Positions 40,801-54,988 of a stretch of DNA of 64,000 nucleotides are shown here, in pieces. Under the pieces are notes generated by a model. That model made no database searches. It worked only from the letters and a program-made list of their open reading frames with translations, and was not told the DNA's origin. The stretch covers positions 108,904-172,903 of the forward strand of contig JAPYKE020000506.1 in the NCBI GenBank assembly GCA_028554795.2, given 5' to 3'. This stretch comes from Sinohyriopsis cumingii (taxonomy: Eukaryota; Mollusca; Bivalvia; Unionida; Unionidae). Position 1 is the first letter of the stretch; every line of letters begins with the position of its first letter. Both the position numbers and the translations under genes were made by a program.

Positions 40801-42668
40801 AAGTCTAACGATGATAATGCTGCACTGCTGACAGTATAGAAATTGTTTCCATTTTCTTTGTATTTATACACAGCAGTCAGTACTTCAAAGGTCATCAGTT
40901 TTCTCTGAAGTCTCAGGAAAACTATTGTATTGGTACATTTAAAGACCCAGAAGGATTAAGCGTCGTTTAATTAATTGTAGCTGTTTTTGCTTGCGTCTTC
41001 AGAGGTTGGTTGCTTGTTGGTACAGTCCGGTAGCATGATTGAGTGTATCACAGCATACAGTACTCAGGCCCGATGTCAACATAAAGGGATTATGATGTAA
41101 CAATGCACTGTAAAGATGGGTTTGTCAATACGAACAAAGGAATTGTTTATGTAACAGATAAATTCCAGTGCATTGTGCATCCAAGTCTGTGGCTTCCTTT
41201 CATGGTCCTTTTGAATGTCTCCACTCCAATTCCATGATTATATGTACAAATTAAAGAGCCAAAAAGGTTGCCGCCCAAAAAATTACCAGATGGTATATTT
41301 TTCGCCAATAAGGAAAATTAATCGCACTATGTGACATTGCCATAGCCCAGGACGATCCCTGCTTTATGTTTGCTACGGCAACCCAAGTAAATCTATAACT
41401 AATTTTTTTTTTGTCAGTACGATTAGTATTTGTTACTTATTAATGAACTTTAAGTGAATAAAATTATATTTTATAGGGAGAAAATTTCTGAATAATAATT
41501 AAAGAAATATTGCATCATCGTAATAACTGAACTGTAGAGACATGTTTGAAAGTAACGTTTTAATTATCTAGGCCTAACAGTAATGAATTGAGGATATGTG
41601 ATATGTAGGCAAAAAGTAAGTGGCCATGTACACATTCAGAAGAATTATATTTGATGGAACAGTATACACTATATTTGATTTTTTTGTCGAAAAATACTTT
41701 TTCACCGTTTTTCTCTATTTGGTTGCTATGGTAAACATGAACACACATCAATTTCACCGACATCTAAGTGCTAGCAATCTGCATGCATATATGCATCACT
41801 GTATAGAATTTCACAGCAATCTGATTATAAATAATAGTTCTGAAGCTGTTATATGGATTTGGCCCAAAACGTCTGTATTGTTCTCAATCAATTCAGCATT
41901 AAGAGATAGGGCGTTAGAAATAAATCTGCACTGGTTTTAAGGTCAAGCAAAACAACACAGCACTAATCCTCTCCATCAGCACTGAGATGTGTTATGGTTT
42001 TGAGAAATCACATGAGCTTTATTGTACTTGAATTGGTATCTAAATACATTACAATATGCTTTAAAAGAATACAACATGAAGCTTAATATTATTCTACATG
42101 ACTTTGTATCTCTTTAGCCTTGCTAGACATTATTTTACAAAATGAAATACACAAAGTGAACAAACATAATTTAATTCACATTAACTAAAATTACTGCTAT
42201 ATGATTAACTGTTATTTTGTTATTTTCTCCCTGCCCCAACATGTATACATGTACTGATGGAGGTTTTGGTCATTCTTGCTATACCATAGTTCACTATATA
42301 ACGTGGTTCATTCAATTCATTAAAATTGCAATAATTTCTGCAAAACAAATGGTTCAGTGTATACGAAGCTCAATAGTTATGGATTTCAACTACCACACTG
42401 ACATTATAAAGAGGGAGAGCTGAATATGAACTTTTCTAAAGACATGAAGTGTTGTTCTTACCCTGTGCTGTTTAATCCACTCGTGTATGAACTTTATGCT
42501 GGACTCAAACTCCTTATACTGCTTCAACTTTCTGATGAGAAGAAAATTTCAGGTATTTAAACTTCCTTCGCTGTGATAGAGAAAAGAAACAGCTATCTCA
42601 TTTTTTTTGTGCCACTGGTATCTTTACTACATAATCGAATTTATATGCTGCAGAATTGTATTCCTTTT

Positions 42669-42854
42669 ATTTTTGTTCGGTGTTTTACAGCACAGCAGTA
42701 CAATTTATTTTATGCCAATACAATTGGAGTAAAGTTTCTTACCCATGAACACACCATGGTAGCTGATCTGGGCTGATCCTATGGCAAGATTTGAACTCAC
42801 ACTATTGTTATGGGTCGCAAGTCCATCATGCTAATGTCTAAGCCAACATGGAAT
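42669..42854 (-). mobile_element. tRNA-derived SINE-like element, unit 8
   Basis: C-form copy with the B box at 42788-42798; no private change seen. Confidence 0.6.
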
Positions 42855-43233
42855 TTAACTTCATTTGTCACCTTATATGAAATACTGCAGGACGCAACTT
42901 GGATATTTTATAAGTGTGCAGAATTATGAACTTTAGAAGACAAGTAAAACAGCCAGACACTATCAACCTTGGACTGAATTAGCTTGTAATTGGAATTATT
43001 TCAGCTTTACAAATGTCTTATAATACCTGTACATTTATGACAAGTAGTACTGGAAATAATGTTAAGATATGTAATAAATGGGCAAATCAACTTGTAAAGT
43101 TCAAGAAATTTAAACAATTGAACATACAGAACAATGCCACTATTTTAAAGTACCAGTCCAAAACTAATATTGATACGATAAATAAAAATTGACAAAACTG
43201 CACATTATGAATACTGAATGTTATTCATTCTGC

Positions 43234-43557
43234 TTACTCCCAAAGTTGTTGGATATAACCGTCCATCTCATTTTTCCTGTCTTTGAGTATCCCCATTAAC
43301 GCATCAACTTTCATCTGAACTTCCTGCCTCCCTGCCTGCTGCACTGCATTAAACAATATCAGCTCTTTGATCTGAGCTGCATGTTTTATTTCTGTGACCT
43401 GGCTTGTACTTTTTGGATCTACAATCTCACCTGCAGTTTTTGTGTCTGCTATCTGACCTTCACTTTTTGTGCCTGCAATCTGGCTTGCACTTTCTGTTTC
43501 TGCGATCTGACCCACGGTTTTTGTGTCTGCTTTACCTTCACACAGGACAATATCAGT
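43234..43557 (-). other. Open frame with 9-residue repeats, unit 8
   Basis: NEMDG form, uninterrupted. Confidence 0.3.
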
Positions 43558-46500
43558 CTGGAATTAGCAAAATCGAATTATATCTACACGCCCCTTGATT
43601 GTATGGATGACACTGTAGCATTACTTTCCGAAGAGTTCTAATTGAATTTACATGTCAGTTGCTTGTTACGACATGGTACAATGAATGTTAACCAATGGAG
43701 CAATACTGCATACAATTTGAAAGATGTTACTTTGCTTTAGTTTCTTTGTAAAATATTGAAATTAAGTTTGTATTCAATCTAAAAAGGCTGAAAATTACAT
43801 TTAGCCTAAGACACAAACAGCACGAGTTGATGTTTATGCTTTCACATTAGCTATTGTGATAATGAAATACTATATATTACTGTTGCACATGGGATGAAAG
43901 AGTGTTAATATACAGTAATGTCTCCTCCTTTAAGGATAAAGGTCTTATAAGCAGTAATCCGCTTTCCCGCGCATTCGATGTTAATTATCTTAAGCCAGTA
44001 GCATTTTCACCATATAGGATACATTCCAAACGTGTTCCACATGTATAACGAAGTACTTTACTGATCGGTTAATAACCACTTTTATGCAAAGTTTCTACAT
44101 TGAATTGTATCTGATCCACATTGGAGAATTTGAAAGCTACACTACCGATGTGTCATACACTGAAATGTTACAATGAACCTTTAATGGTGGTTATTGCTCG
44201 TTCCACTCCAGGCTGAACAGAAACCATAACTCAGAAATAAATGTAGCTTATTCCTTGTGTGAAATCAGGCAGTACTGGCAAAGCAATAGAGAAACTTCAT
44301 GCAAAAGTCATTGACTGATACATAAAGCACTTAAGCGGTGATGCTGTCTGGGTGTGTGCTTTCGAGAATCTTGCCAAATTTGTACAAATTTATACACTTG
44401 GAGAACACTGATGCGTGAGAACTCCCACAAATTATTCAGAAATTAGTTAAAAGTCACGCATATAAAAATGTGCTCGGTGAAGTATGGAGATAGCAGTGAG
44501 TGATTTTGAGCCCACAAATGGTGCTGAATATGAGCCAATTGTACATGTTAACGGATGGATAAAAACAGATGACATGACAGTCAATCTCGCTTTCAGCAGT
44601 ATTTCGAAATTACATATAGAAAGGGCAGAACCACTGAAATTAATTTAAAATACAGACAAGTTTTAAGTTGAAGGCAATTTTCATTTTTTTATCAATCAAT
44701 TTAGCCCTGTTGATCTAATAGTACAAAACCATATATCCACATCAGGGTTCAGATGAACTAAATAAATAAGGATGAAAACAAATTAAATCAAGCAGACTAT
44801 GGCATTGATGGACTAAAAATCCCAATGCAGCATTACCGAACAGATGAGAAATCCGGCATAGTAGTCAGTTAACTACTGATTCAAGAAAGTAAGTTTATGT
44901 TTGTGACAAATCCTATTTTGGAGCAGATGTGTCCAAAAGATAATATGTGAGCTCTGGAAAATTGATTTTGTTGGTATTCATCCTCATTCCCATGCCCAGA
45001 TTAGTTCTAGATGTAACTTTCAATGTAAGACGAAACAACATTATTTCTTCTGATTTAAAGATAACATTATAATGTCTTCCATATTTAAGAGAGACATGAA
45101 ATTGGTAATAAGATGTTTTCAGTGCCATCATGCAGTACAAAACAAAGGGCCTGGTGGCTAAAGCGAGTTAAATGGAGCCACAATTAAATGGCCTAAAATG
45201 CTGAATAAAACTCACTGTCAACCAGCAGGTACCCTGTATGACATTTTATATATCTTGCCATTGATAAGAATTGCATATAAATATATAATAAATATACGCC
45301 TAACTGTAATCTGCATACTGGAAATACACCCAGTATGTCAACATACACAAAAGGGAACCACCTACCTTCCAAACATGGAAAGACTATCAAGTGAACGTGC
45401 ATCAAAATGTATAATGTATCATACTGCAGACTGTATTGTGAATTGTATCGATACGTGTCACAGGTGTATTGTTTCACCACTAGTATACAGATCACGTGTA
45501 CTTTCTGACCCCACGCAAATTGGGTGAAAAAAAAAACGGGTCCAAAAGATTAGGTTTTTCCCTCTGTATTTTGTAGTGTAACTAAAACGTCCAGATTATT
45601 TGGTATCATTGTAGAGCTACATCTGTCTACTTCTATAATACCACCCACTTTAGTGATCATACATGACCTTGATGCTACAGAGCTCAGCAGTAAGCTACTA
45701 CCTCCTGCCACGTAAATGCGGTGCCAGGGGTTAACGAGCTAAACCACTGAATCTTGAAACAATCATTGATACTCTTACAACTTTTCCAGTTTTTGGAGAT
45801 CAAATGCCTCCTTCTTCCAGTTAAATCTTGGAATGAGAACATAACCCCTCAGTTCCTCTCATCATGTTTGAACTGGGTAATACACAACAAATATTCTGAT
45901 TTAGCACTAGAATAAAGTCACCATATGAAGATTTCTGTTCATGAGAGAAGGTCAATACCTGAGAGCCATACAGTGACCATAAACCTGAGTGGTGAAACTA
46001 TCAATAACATTGTAAACATTTATGAAAAAAACTCTAACAATGATAACTCTATGGACCAAATTACAATGTGATGCTGAATCTGCTGAATCATGCTCAGCAC
46101 TTATTTATGTGGAAACCCAGAAAACCACACATAATGAACCATATTGTTATGGAATAAAGAGAGTATATGATGCTTCTAAATAATTTACCTACTGACAGCG
46201 CAGACAGACTTGACAATTATATCATTTTTGAGATTTGAAATGCATTGTGGATGATAAGTGTAAAGATGTAATGTTAATTCAACAGGTATTAAACAGGTCA
46301 CAAAGTTGTTGATTTTGTATAGTGCGATAATATCTTACTGCAGATTGTATTACATTTTTATTTTAAATGTATGATACTGACTGTGCAGTTGTGATGTTGC
46401 ACTTGAAGCATTACTACCATCACTACATGTATATGACATTCGACCCCCAGGTACAATATCAGGTTCAGTGACTGTTGTCTGGTGAATTTGCACTAAATCC

Positions 46501-48384
46501 AAATGCAAAGTCTGCAAAGTCTAACGATGATAATGCTGCACTGCTGACAGTATAGAAATTGTTTCCATTTTCTTTGTATTTATACACAGCAGTCAGTACT
46601 TCAAAGGTCATCAGTTTTCTCTGAAGTCTCAGGAAAACTATTGTATTGGTACATTTAAAGACCCAGAAGGATTAAGCGTCGTTTAATTAATTGTAGCTGT
46701 TTTTGCTTGCGTCTTCAGAGGTCGGTTGCTTGTTGGTACAGTCCGGTAGCATGATTGAGTGTATCACAGCATACAGTACTCAGGCCCGATGTCAACATAA
46801 AGGGATTATGATGTAACAATGCACTGTAAAGATGGGTTTGTCAATACGAACAAAGGAATTGTTTATGTAACAGATAAATTCCAGTGCATTGTGCATCCAA
46901 GTCTGTGGCTTCCTTTCATGGTCCTTTTGAATGTCTCCACTCCAATTCCATGATTATATGTACAAATTAAAGAGCCAAAAAGGTTGCCGCCCAAAAAATT
47001 ACCAGATGGTATATTTTTCGCCAATAAGGAAAATTAATCGCACTATGTGACATTGCCATAGCCCAGGACGATCCCTGCTTTATGTTTGCTACGGCAACCC
47101 AAGTAAATCTATAACTAATTTTTTTTTTGTCAGTACGATTAGTATTTGTTACTTATTAATGAACTTTAAGTGAATAAAATTATATTTTATAGGGAGAAAA
47201 TTTCTGAATAATAATTAAAGAAATATTGCATCATCGTAATAACTGAACTGTAGAGACATGTTTGAAAGTAACGTTTTAATTATCTAGGCCTAACAGTAAT
47301 GAATTGAGGATATGTGATATGTAGGCAAAAAGTAAGTGGCCATGTACACATTCAGAAGAATTATATTTGATGGAACAGTATACACTATATTTGATTTTTT
47401 TGTCGAAAAATACTTTTTCACCGTTTTTCTCTATTTGGTTGCTATGGTAAACATGAACACACATCAATTTCACCGACATCTAAGTGCTAGCAATCTGCAT
47501 GCATATATGCATCACTGTATAGAATTTCACAGCAATCTGATTATAAATAATAGTTCTGAAGCTGTTATATGGATTTGGCCCAAAACGTCTGTATTGTTCT
47601 CAATCAATTCAGCATTAAGAGATAGGGCGTTAGAAATAAATCTGCACTGGTTTTAAGGTCAAGCAAAACAACACAGCACTAATCCTCTCCATCAGCACTG
47701 AGATGTGTTATGGTTTTGAGAAATCACATGAGCTTTATTGTACTTGAATTGGTATCTAAATACATTACAATATGCTTTAAAAGAATACAACATGAAGCTT
47801 AATATTATTCTACATGACTTTGTATCTCTTTAGCCTTGCTAGACATTATTTTACAAAATGAAATACACAAAGTGAACAAACATAATTTAATTCACATTAA
47901 CTAAAATTACTGCTATATGATTAACTGTTATTTTGTTATTTTCTCCCTGCCCCAACATGTATACATGTACTGATGGAGGTTTTGGTCATTCTTGCTATAC
48001 CATAGTTCACTATATAACGTGGTTCATTCAATTCATTAAAATTTCAATAATTTCTGCAAAAAAATGGTTCAGTGTATACGAAGCTCAATAGTTATGGATT
48101 TCAACTACCACACTGACATTATAAAGAGGGAGAGCTGAATATGAACTTTTCTAAAGACATGAAGTGTTGTTCTTACCCTGTGCTGTTTAATCCACTCGTG
48201 TATGAACTTTATGCTGGACTCAAACTCCTTATACTGCTTCAACTTTCTGATGAGAAGAAAATTTCAGGTATTTAAACTTCCTTCGTTGTGATAGAGAAAA
48301 GAAACAGCTATCTCATTTTTTTTTGTGCCACTGGTATCTTTACTACATAATCGAATTTATATGCTGCAGAATTGTATTCCTTTT

Positions 48385-48570
48385 ATTTTTGTTCGGTGTT
48401 TTACAGCACAGCAGTACAATTTATTTTATGCCAATACAATTGGAGTAAAGTTTCTTACCCATGAACACACCATGGTAGCTGATCTGGGCTGATCCTATGG
48501 CAAGATTTGAACTCACACTATTGTTATGGGTCGCAAGTCCATCATGCTAATGTCTAAGCCAACATGGAAT
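48385..48570 (-). mobile_element. tRNA-derived SINE-like element, unit 9
   Basis: C-form copy with the B box at 48504-48514. The extra T of this unit lies about 60 bases to its left, outside the element as drawn. Confidence 0.6.
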
Positions 48571-48949
48571 TTAACTTCATTTGTCACCTTATATGAAATA
48601 CTGCAGGACGCAACTTGGATATTTTATAAGTGTGCAGAATTATGAACTTTAGAAGACAAGTAAAACAGCCAGACACTATCAACCTTGGACTGAATTAGCT
48701 TGTAATTGGAATTATTTCAGCTTTACAAATGTCTTATAATACCTGTACATTTATGACAAGTAGTACTGGAAATAATGTTAAGATATGTAATAAATGGGCA
48801 AATCAACTTGTAAAGTTCAAGAAATTTAAACAATTGAACATACAGAACAATGCCACTATTTTAAAGTACCAGTCCAAAACTAATATTGATACGATAAATA
48901 AAAATTGACAAAACTGCACATTATGAATACTGAATGTTATTCATTCTGC

Positions 48950-49273
48950 TTACTCCCAAAGTTGTTGGATATAACCGTCCATCTCATTTTTCCTGTCTTT
49001 GAGTATCCCCATTAACGCATCAACTTTCATCTGAACTTCCTGCCTCCCTGCCTGCTGCACTGCATTAAACAATATCAGCTCTTTGATCTGAGCTGCATGT
49101 TTTATTTCTGTGACCTGGCTTGTACTTTTTGGATCTACAATCTCACCTGCAGTTTTTGTGTCTGCTATCTGACCTTCACTTTTTGTGCCTGCAATCTGGC
49201 TTGCACTTTCTGTTTCTGCGATCTGACCCACGGTTTTTGTGTCTGCTTTACCTTCACACAGGACAATATCAGT
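48950..49273 (-). other. Open frame with 9-residue repeats, unit 9
   Basis: NEMDG form, uninterrupted. The extra T of this unit lies about 630 bases away and does not affect it. Confidence 0.3.
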
Positions 49274-52200
49274 CTGGAATTAGCAAAATCGAATTATATC
49301 TACACGCCCCTTGATTGTATGGATGACACTGTAGCATTACTTTCCGAAGAGTTCTAATTGAATTTACATGTCAGTTGCTTGTTACGACATGGTACAATGA
49401 ATGTTAACCAATGGAGCAATACTGCATACAATTTGAAAGATGTTACTTTGCTTTAGTTTCTTTGTAAAATATTGAAATTAAGTTTGTATTCAATCTAAAA
49501 AGGCTGAAAATTACATTTAGCCTAAGACACAAACAGCACGAGTTGATGTTTATGCTTTCACATTAGCTATTGTGATAATGAAATACTATATATTACTGTT
49601 GCACATGGGATGAAAGAGTGTTAATATACAGTAATGTCTCCTCCTTTAAGGATAAAGGTCTTATAAGCAGTAATCCGCTTTCCCGCGCATTCGATGTTAA
49701 TTATCTTAAGCCAGTAGCATTTTCACCATATAGGATACATTCCAAACGTGTTCCACATGTATAACGAAGTACTTTACTGATCGGTTAATAACCACTTTTA
49801 TGCAAAGTTTCTACATTGAATTGTATCTGATCCACATTGGAGAATTTGAAAGCTACACTACCGATGTGTCATACACTGAAATGTTACAATGAACCTTTAA
49901 TGGTGGTTATTGCTCGTTCCACTCCAGGCTGAACAGAAACCATAACTCAGAAATAAATGTAGCTTATTCCTTGTGTGAAATCAGGCAGTACTGGCAAAGC
50001 AATAGAGAAACTTCATGCAAAAGTCATTGACTGATACATAAAGCACTTAAGCGGTGATGCTGTCTGGGTGTGTGCTTTCGAGAATCTTGCCAAATTTGTA
50101 CAAATTTATACACTTGGAGAACACTGATGCGTGAGAACTCCCACAAATTATTCAGAAATTAGTTAAAAGTCACGCATATAAAAATGTGCTCGGTGAAGTA
50201 TGGAGATAGCAGTGAGTGATTTTGAGCCCACAAATGGTGCTGAATATGAGCCAAGTGTACATGTTAACGGATGGATAAAAACAGATGACATGACAGTCAA
50301 TCTCGCTTTCAGCAGTATTTCGAAATTACATATAGAAAGGGCAGAACCACTGAAATTAATTTAAAATACAGACAAGTTTTAAGTTGAAGGCAATTTTCAT
50401 TTTTTTATCAATCAATTTAGCCCTGTTGATCTAATAGTACAAAACCATATATCCACATCAGGGTTCAGATGAACTAAATAAATAAGGATGAAAACAAATT
50501 AAATCAAGCAGACTATGGCATTGATGGACTAAAAATCCCAATACAGCATTACCGAACAGATGAGAAATCCGGCATAGTAGTCAGTTAACTACTGATTCAA
50601 GAAAGTAAGTTTATGTTTGTGACAAATCCTATTTTGGAGCAGATGTGTCCAAAAGATAATATGTGAGCTCTGGAAAATTGATTTTGTTGGTATTCATCCT
50701 CATTCCCATGCCCAGATTAGTTCTAGATGTAACTTTCAATGTAAGACGAAACAACATTATTTCTTCTGATTTAAAGATAACATTATAATGTCTTCCATAT
50801 TTAAGAGAGACATGAAATTGGTAATAAGATGTTTTCAGTGCCATCATGCAGTACAAAACAAAGGGCCTGGTGGCTAAAGCGAGTTAAATGGAGCCACAAT
50901 TAAATGGCCTAAAATGCTGAATAAAACTCACTGTCAACCAGCAGGTACCCTGTATGACATTTTATATATCTTGCCATTGATAAGAATTGCATATAAATAT
51001 ATAATAAATATACGCCTAACTGTAATCTGCATACTGGAAATACACCCAGTATGTCAACATACACAAAAGGGAACCACCTACCTTCCAAACATGGAAAGAC
51101 TATCAAGTGAACGTGCATCAAAATGTATAATGTATCATACTGCAGACTGTATTGTGAATTGTATCGATACGTGTCACAGGTGTATTGTTTCACCACTAGT
51201 ATACAGATCACGTGTACTTTCTGACCCCACGCAAATTGGGTGAAAAAAAAAACGGGTCCAAAAGATTAGGTTTTTCCCTCTGTATTTTGTAGTGTAACTA
51301 AAACGTCCAGATTATTTGGTATCATTGTAGAGCTACATCTGTCTACTTCTATAATACCACCCACTTTAGTGATCATACATGACCTTGATGCTACAGAGCT
51401 CAGCAGTAAGCTACTACCTCCTGCCACGTAAATGCGGTGCCAGGGGTTAACGAGCTAAACCACTGAATCTTGAAACAATCATTGATACTCTTACAACTTT
51501 TCCAGTTTTTGGAGATCAAATGCCTCCTTCTTCCAGTTAAATCTTGGAATGAGAACATAACCCCTCAGTTCCTCTCATCATGTTTGAACTGGGTAATACA
51601 CAACAAATATTCTGATTTAGCACTAGAATAAAGTCACCATATGAAGATTTCTGTTCATGAGAGAAGGTCAATACCTGAGAGCCATACAGTGACCATAAAC
51701 CTGAGTGGTGAAACTATCAATAACATTGTAAACATTTATGAAAAAAACTCTAACAATGATAACTCTATGGACCAAATTACAATGTGATGCTGAATCTGCT
51801 GAATCATGCTCAGCACTTATTTATGTGGAAACCCAGAAAACCACACATAATGAACCATATTGTTATGGAATAAAGAGAGTATATGATGCTTCTAAATAAT
51901 TTACCTACTGACAGCGCAGACAGACTTGACAATTATATCATTTTTGAGATTTGAAATGCATTGTGGATGATAAGTGTAAAGATGTAATGTTAATTCAACA
52001 GGTATTAAACAGGTCACAAAGTTGTTGATTTTGTATAGTGCGATAATATCTTACTGCAGATTGTATTACATTTTTATTTTAAATGTATGATACTGACTGT
52101 GCAGTTGTGATGTTGCACTTGAAGCATTACTACCATCACTACATGTATATGACATTCGACCCCCAGGTACAATATCAGGTTCAGTGACTGTTGTCTGGTG

Positions 52201-54099
52201 AATTTGCACTAAATCCAAATGCAAAGTCTGCAAAGTCTAACGATGATAATGCTGCACTGCTGACAGTATAGAAATTGTTTCCATTTTCTTTGTATTTATA
52301 CACAGCAGTCAGTACTTCAAAGGTCATCAGTTTTCTCTGAAGTCTCAGGAAAACTATTGTATTGGTACATTTAAAGACCCAGAAGGATTAAGCGTCGTTT
52401 AATTAATTGTAGCTGTTTTTGCTTGCGTCTTCAGAGGTCGGTTGCTTGTTGGTACAGTCCGGTAGCATGATTGAGTGTATCACAGCATACAGTACTCAGG
52501 CCCGATGTCAACATAAAGGGATTATGATGTAACAATGCACTGTAAAGATGGGTTTGTCAATACGAACAAAGGAATTGTTTATGTAACAGATAAATTCCAG
52601 TGCATTGTGCATCCAAGTCTGTGGCTTCCTTTCATGGTCCTTTTGAATGTCTCCACTCCAATTCCATGATTATATGTACAAATTAAAGAGCCAAAAAGGT
52701 TGCCGCCCAAAAAATTACCAGATGGTATATTTTTCGCCAATAAGGAAAATTAATCGCACTATGTGACATTGCCATAGCCCAGGACGATCCCTGCTTTATG
52801 TTTGCTACGGCAACCCAAGTAAATCTATAACTAATTTTTTTTTTGTCAGTACGATTAGTATTTGTTACTTATTAATGAACTTTAAGTGAATAAAATTATA
52901 TTTTATAGGGAGAAAATTTCTGAATAATAATTAAAGAAATATTGCATCATCGTAATAACTGAACTGTAGAGACATGTTTGAAAGTAACGTTTTAATTATC
53001 TAGGCCTAACAGTAATGAATTGAGGATATGTGATATGTAGGCAAAAAGTAAGTGGCCATGTACACATTCAGAAGAATTATATTTGATGGAACAGTATACA
53101 CTATATTTGATTTTTTTGTCGAAAAATACTTTTTCACCGTTTTTCTCTATTTGGTTGCTATGGTAAACATGAACACACATCAATTTCACCGACATCTAAG
53201 TGCTAGCAATCTGCATGCATATATGCATCACTGTATAGAATTTCACAGCAATCTGATTATAAATAATAGTTCTGAAGCTGTTATATGGATTTGGCCCAAA
53301 ACGTCTGTATTGTTCTCAATCAATTCAGCATTAAGAGATAGGGCGTTAGAAATAAATCTGCACTGGTTTTAAGGTCAAGCAAAACAACACAGCACTAATC
53401 CTCTCCATCAGCACTGAGATGTGTTATGGTTTTGAGAAATCACATGAGCTTTATTGTACTTGAATTGGTATCTAAATACATTACAATATGCTTTAAAAGA
53501 ATACAACATGAAGCTTAATATTATTCTACATGACTTTGTATCTCTTTAGCCTTGCTAGACATTATTTTACAAAATGAAATACACAAAGTGAACAAACATA
53601 ATTTAATTCACATTAACTAAAATTACTGCTATATGATTAACTGTTATTTTGTTATTTTCTCCCTGCCCCAACATGTATACATGTACTGATGGAGGTTTTG
53701 GTCATTCTTGCTATACCATAGTTCACTATATAACGTGGTTCATTCAATTCATTAAAATTTCAATAATTTCTGCAAAAAAATGGTTCAGTGTATACGAAGC
53801 TCAATAGTTATGGATTTCAACTACCACACTGACATTATAAAGAGGGAGAGCTGAATATGAACTTTTCTAAAGACATGAAGTGTTGTTCTTACCCTGTGCT
53901 GTTTAATCCACTCGTGTATGAACTTTATGCTGGACTCAAACTCCTTATACTGCTTCAACTTTCTGATGAGAAGAAAATTTCAGGTATTTAAACTTCCTTC
54001 GTTGTGATAGAGAAAAGAAACAGCTATCTCATTTTTTTTGTGCCACTGGTATCTTTACTACATAATCGAATTTATATGCTGCAGAATTGTATTCCTTTT

Positions 54100-54285
54100 A
54101 TTTTTGTTCGGTGTTTTACAGCACAGCAGTACAATTTATTTTATGCCAATACAATTGGAGTAAAGTTTCTTACCCATGAACACACCATGGTAGCTGATCT
54201 GGGCTGATCCTATGGCAAGATTTGAACTCACACTATTGTTATGGGTCGCAAGTCCATCATGCTAATGTCTAAGCCAACATGGAAT
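54100..54285 (-). mobile_element. tRNA-derived SINE-like element, unit 10
   Basis: C-form consensus copy. Confidence 0.6.
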
Positions 54286-54664
54286 TTAACTTCATTTGTC
54301 ACCTTATATGAAATACTGCAGGACGCAACTTGGATATTTTATAAGTGTGCAGAATTATGAACTTTAGAAGACAAGTAAAACAGCCAGACACTATCAACCT
54401 TGGACTGAATTAGCTTGTAATTGGAATTATTTCAGCTTTACAAATGTCTTATAATACCTGTACATTTATGACAAGTAGTACTGGAAATAATGTTAAGATA
54501 TGTAATAAATGGGCAAATCAACTTGTAAAGTTCAAGAAATTTAAACAATTGAACATACAGAACAATGCCACTATTTTAAAGTACCAGTCCAAAACTAATA
54601 TTGATACGATAAATAAAAATTGACAAAACTGCACATTATGAATACTGAATGTTATTCATTCTGC

Positions 54665-54988
54665 TTACTCCCAAAGTTGTTGGATATAACCGTCCATCTC
54701 ATTTTTCCTGTCTTTGAGTATCCCCATTAACGCATCAACTTTCATCTGAACTTCCTGCCTCCCTGCCTGCTGCACTGCATTAAACAATATCAGCTCTTTG
54801 ATCTGAGCTGCATGTTTTATTTCTGTGACCTGGCTTGTACTTTTTGGATCTACAATCTCACCTGCAGTTTTTGTGTCTGCTATCTGACCTTCACTTTTTG
54901 TGCCTGCAATCTGGCTTGCACTTTCTGTTTCTGCGATCTGACCCACGGTTTTTGTGTCTGCTTTACCTTCACACAGGACAATATCAGT
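54665..54988 (-). other. Open frame with 9-residue repeats, unit 10
   Basis: NEMDG form, uninterrupted. Confidence 0.3.

Larger units (their letters stand above)
40009..45724 (+). repeat. Tandem unit 8 (type B, 6/8 variant), 5,716 bp
   Basis: Carries the same variant set as unit 6 (ATGTTCAGC, GAGGTTGGTT, AAAATTGCAATAA, inserted C at 42346, CTTCGCTGTG) but not the nonsense change of unit 6. CCCAATGCAGC near 44821 is private. Confidence 0.97.
45725..51440 (+). repeat. Tandem unit 9 (type B consensus), 5,716 bp
   Basis: Consensus type B like unit 7, but the poly-T run at 48316-48324 has 9 T where the others have 8. This shifts the frame of a 67-codon plus-strand open frame present in the other complete copies. 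It has CCAAGTGTAC near 50252, otherwise seen only in unit 2. Confidence 0.97.
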
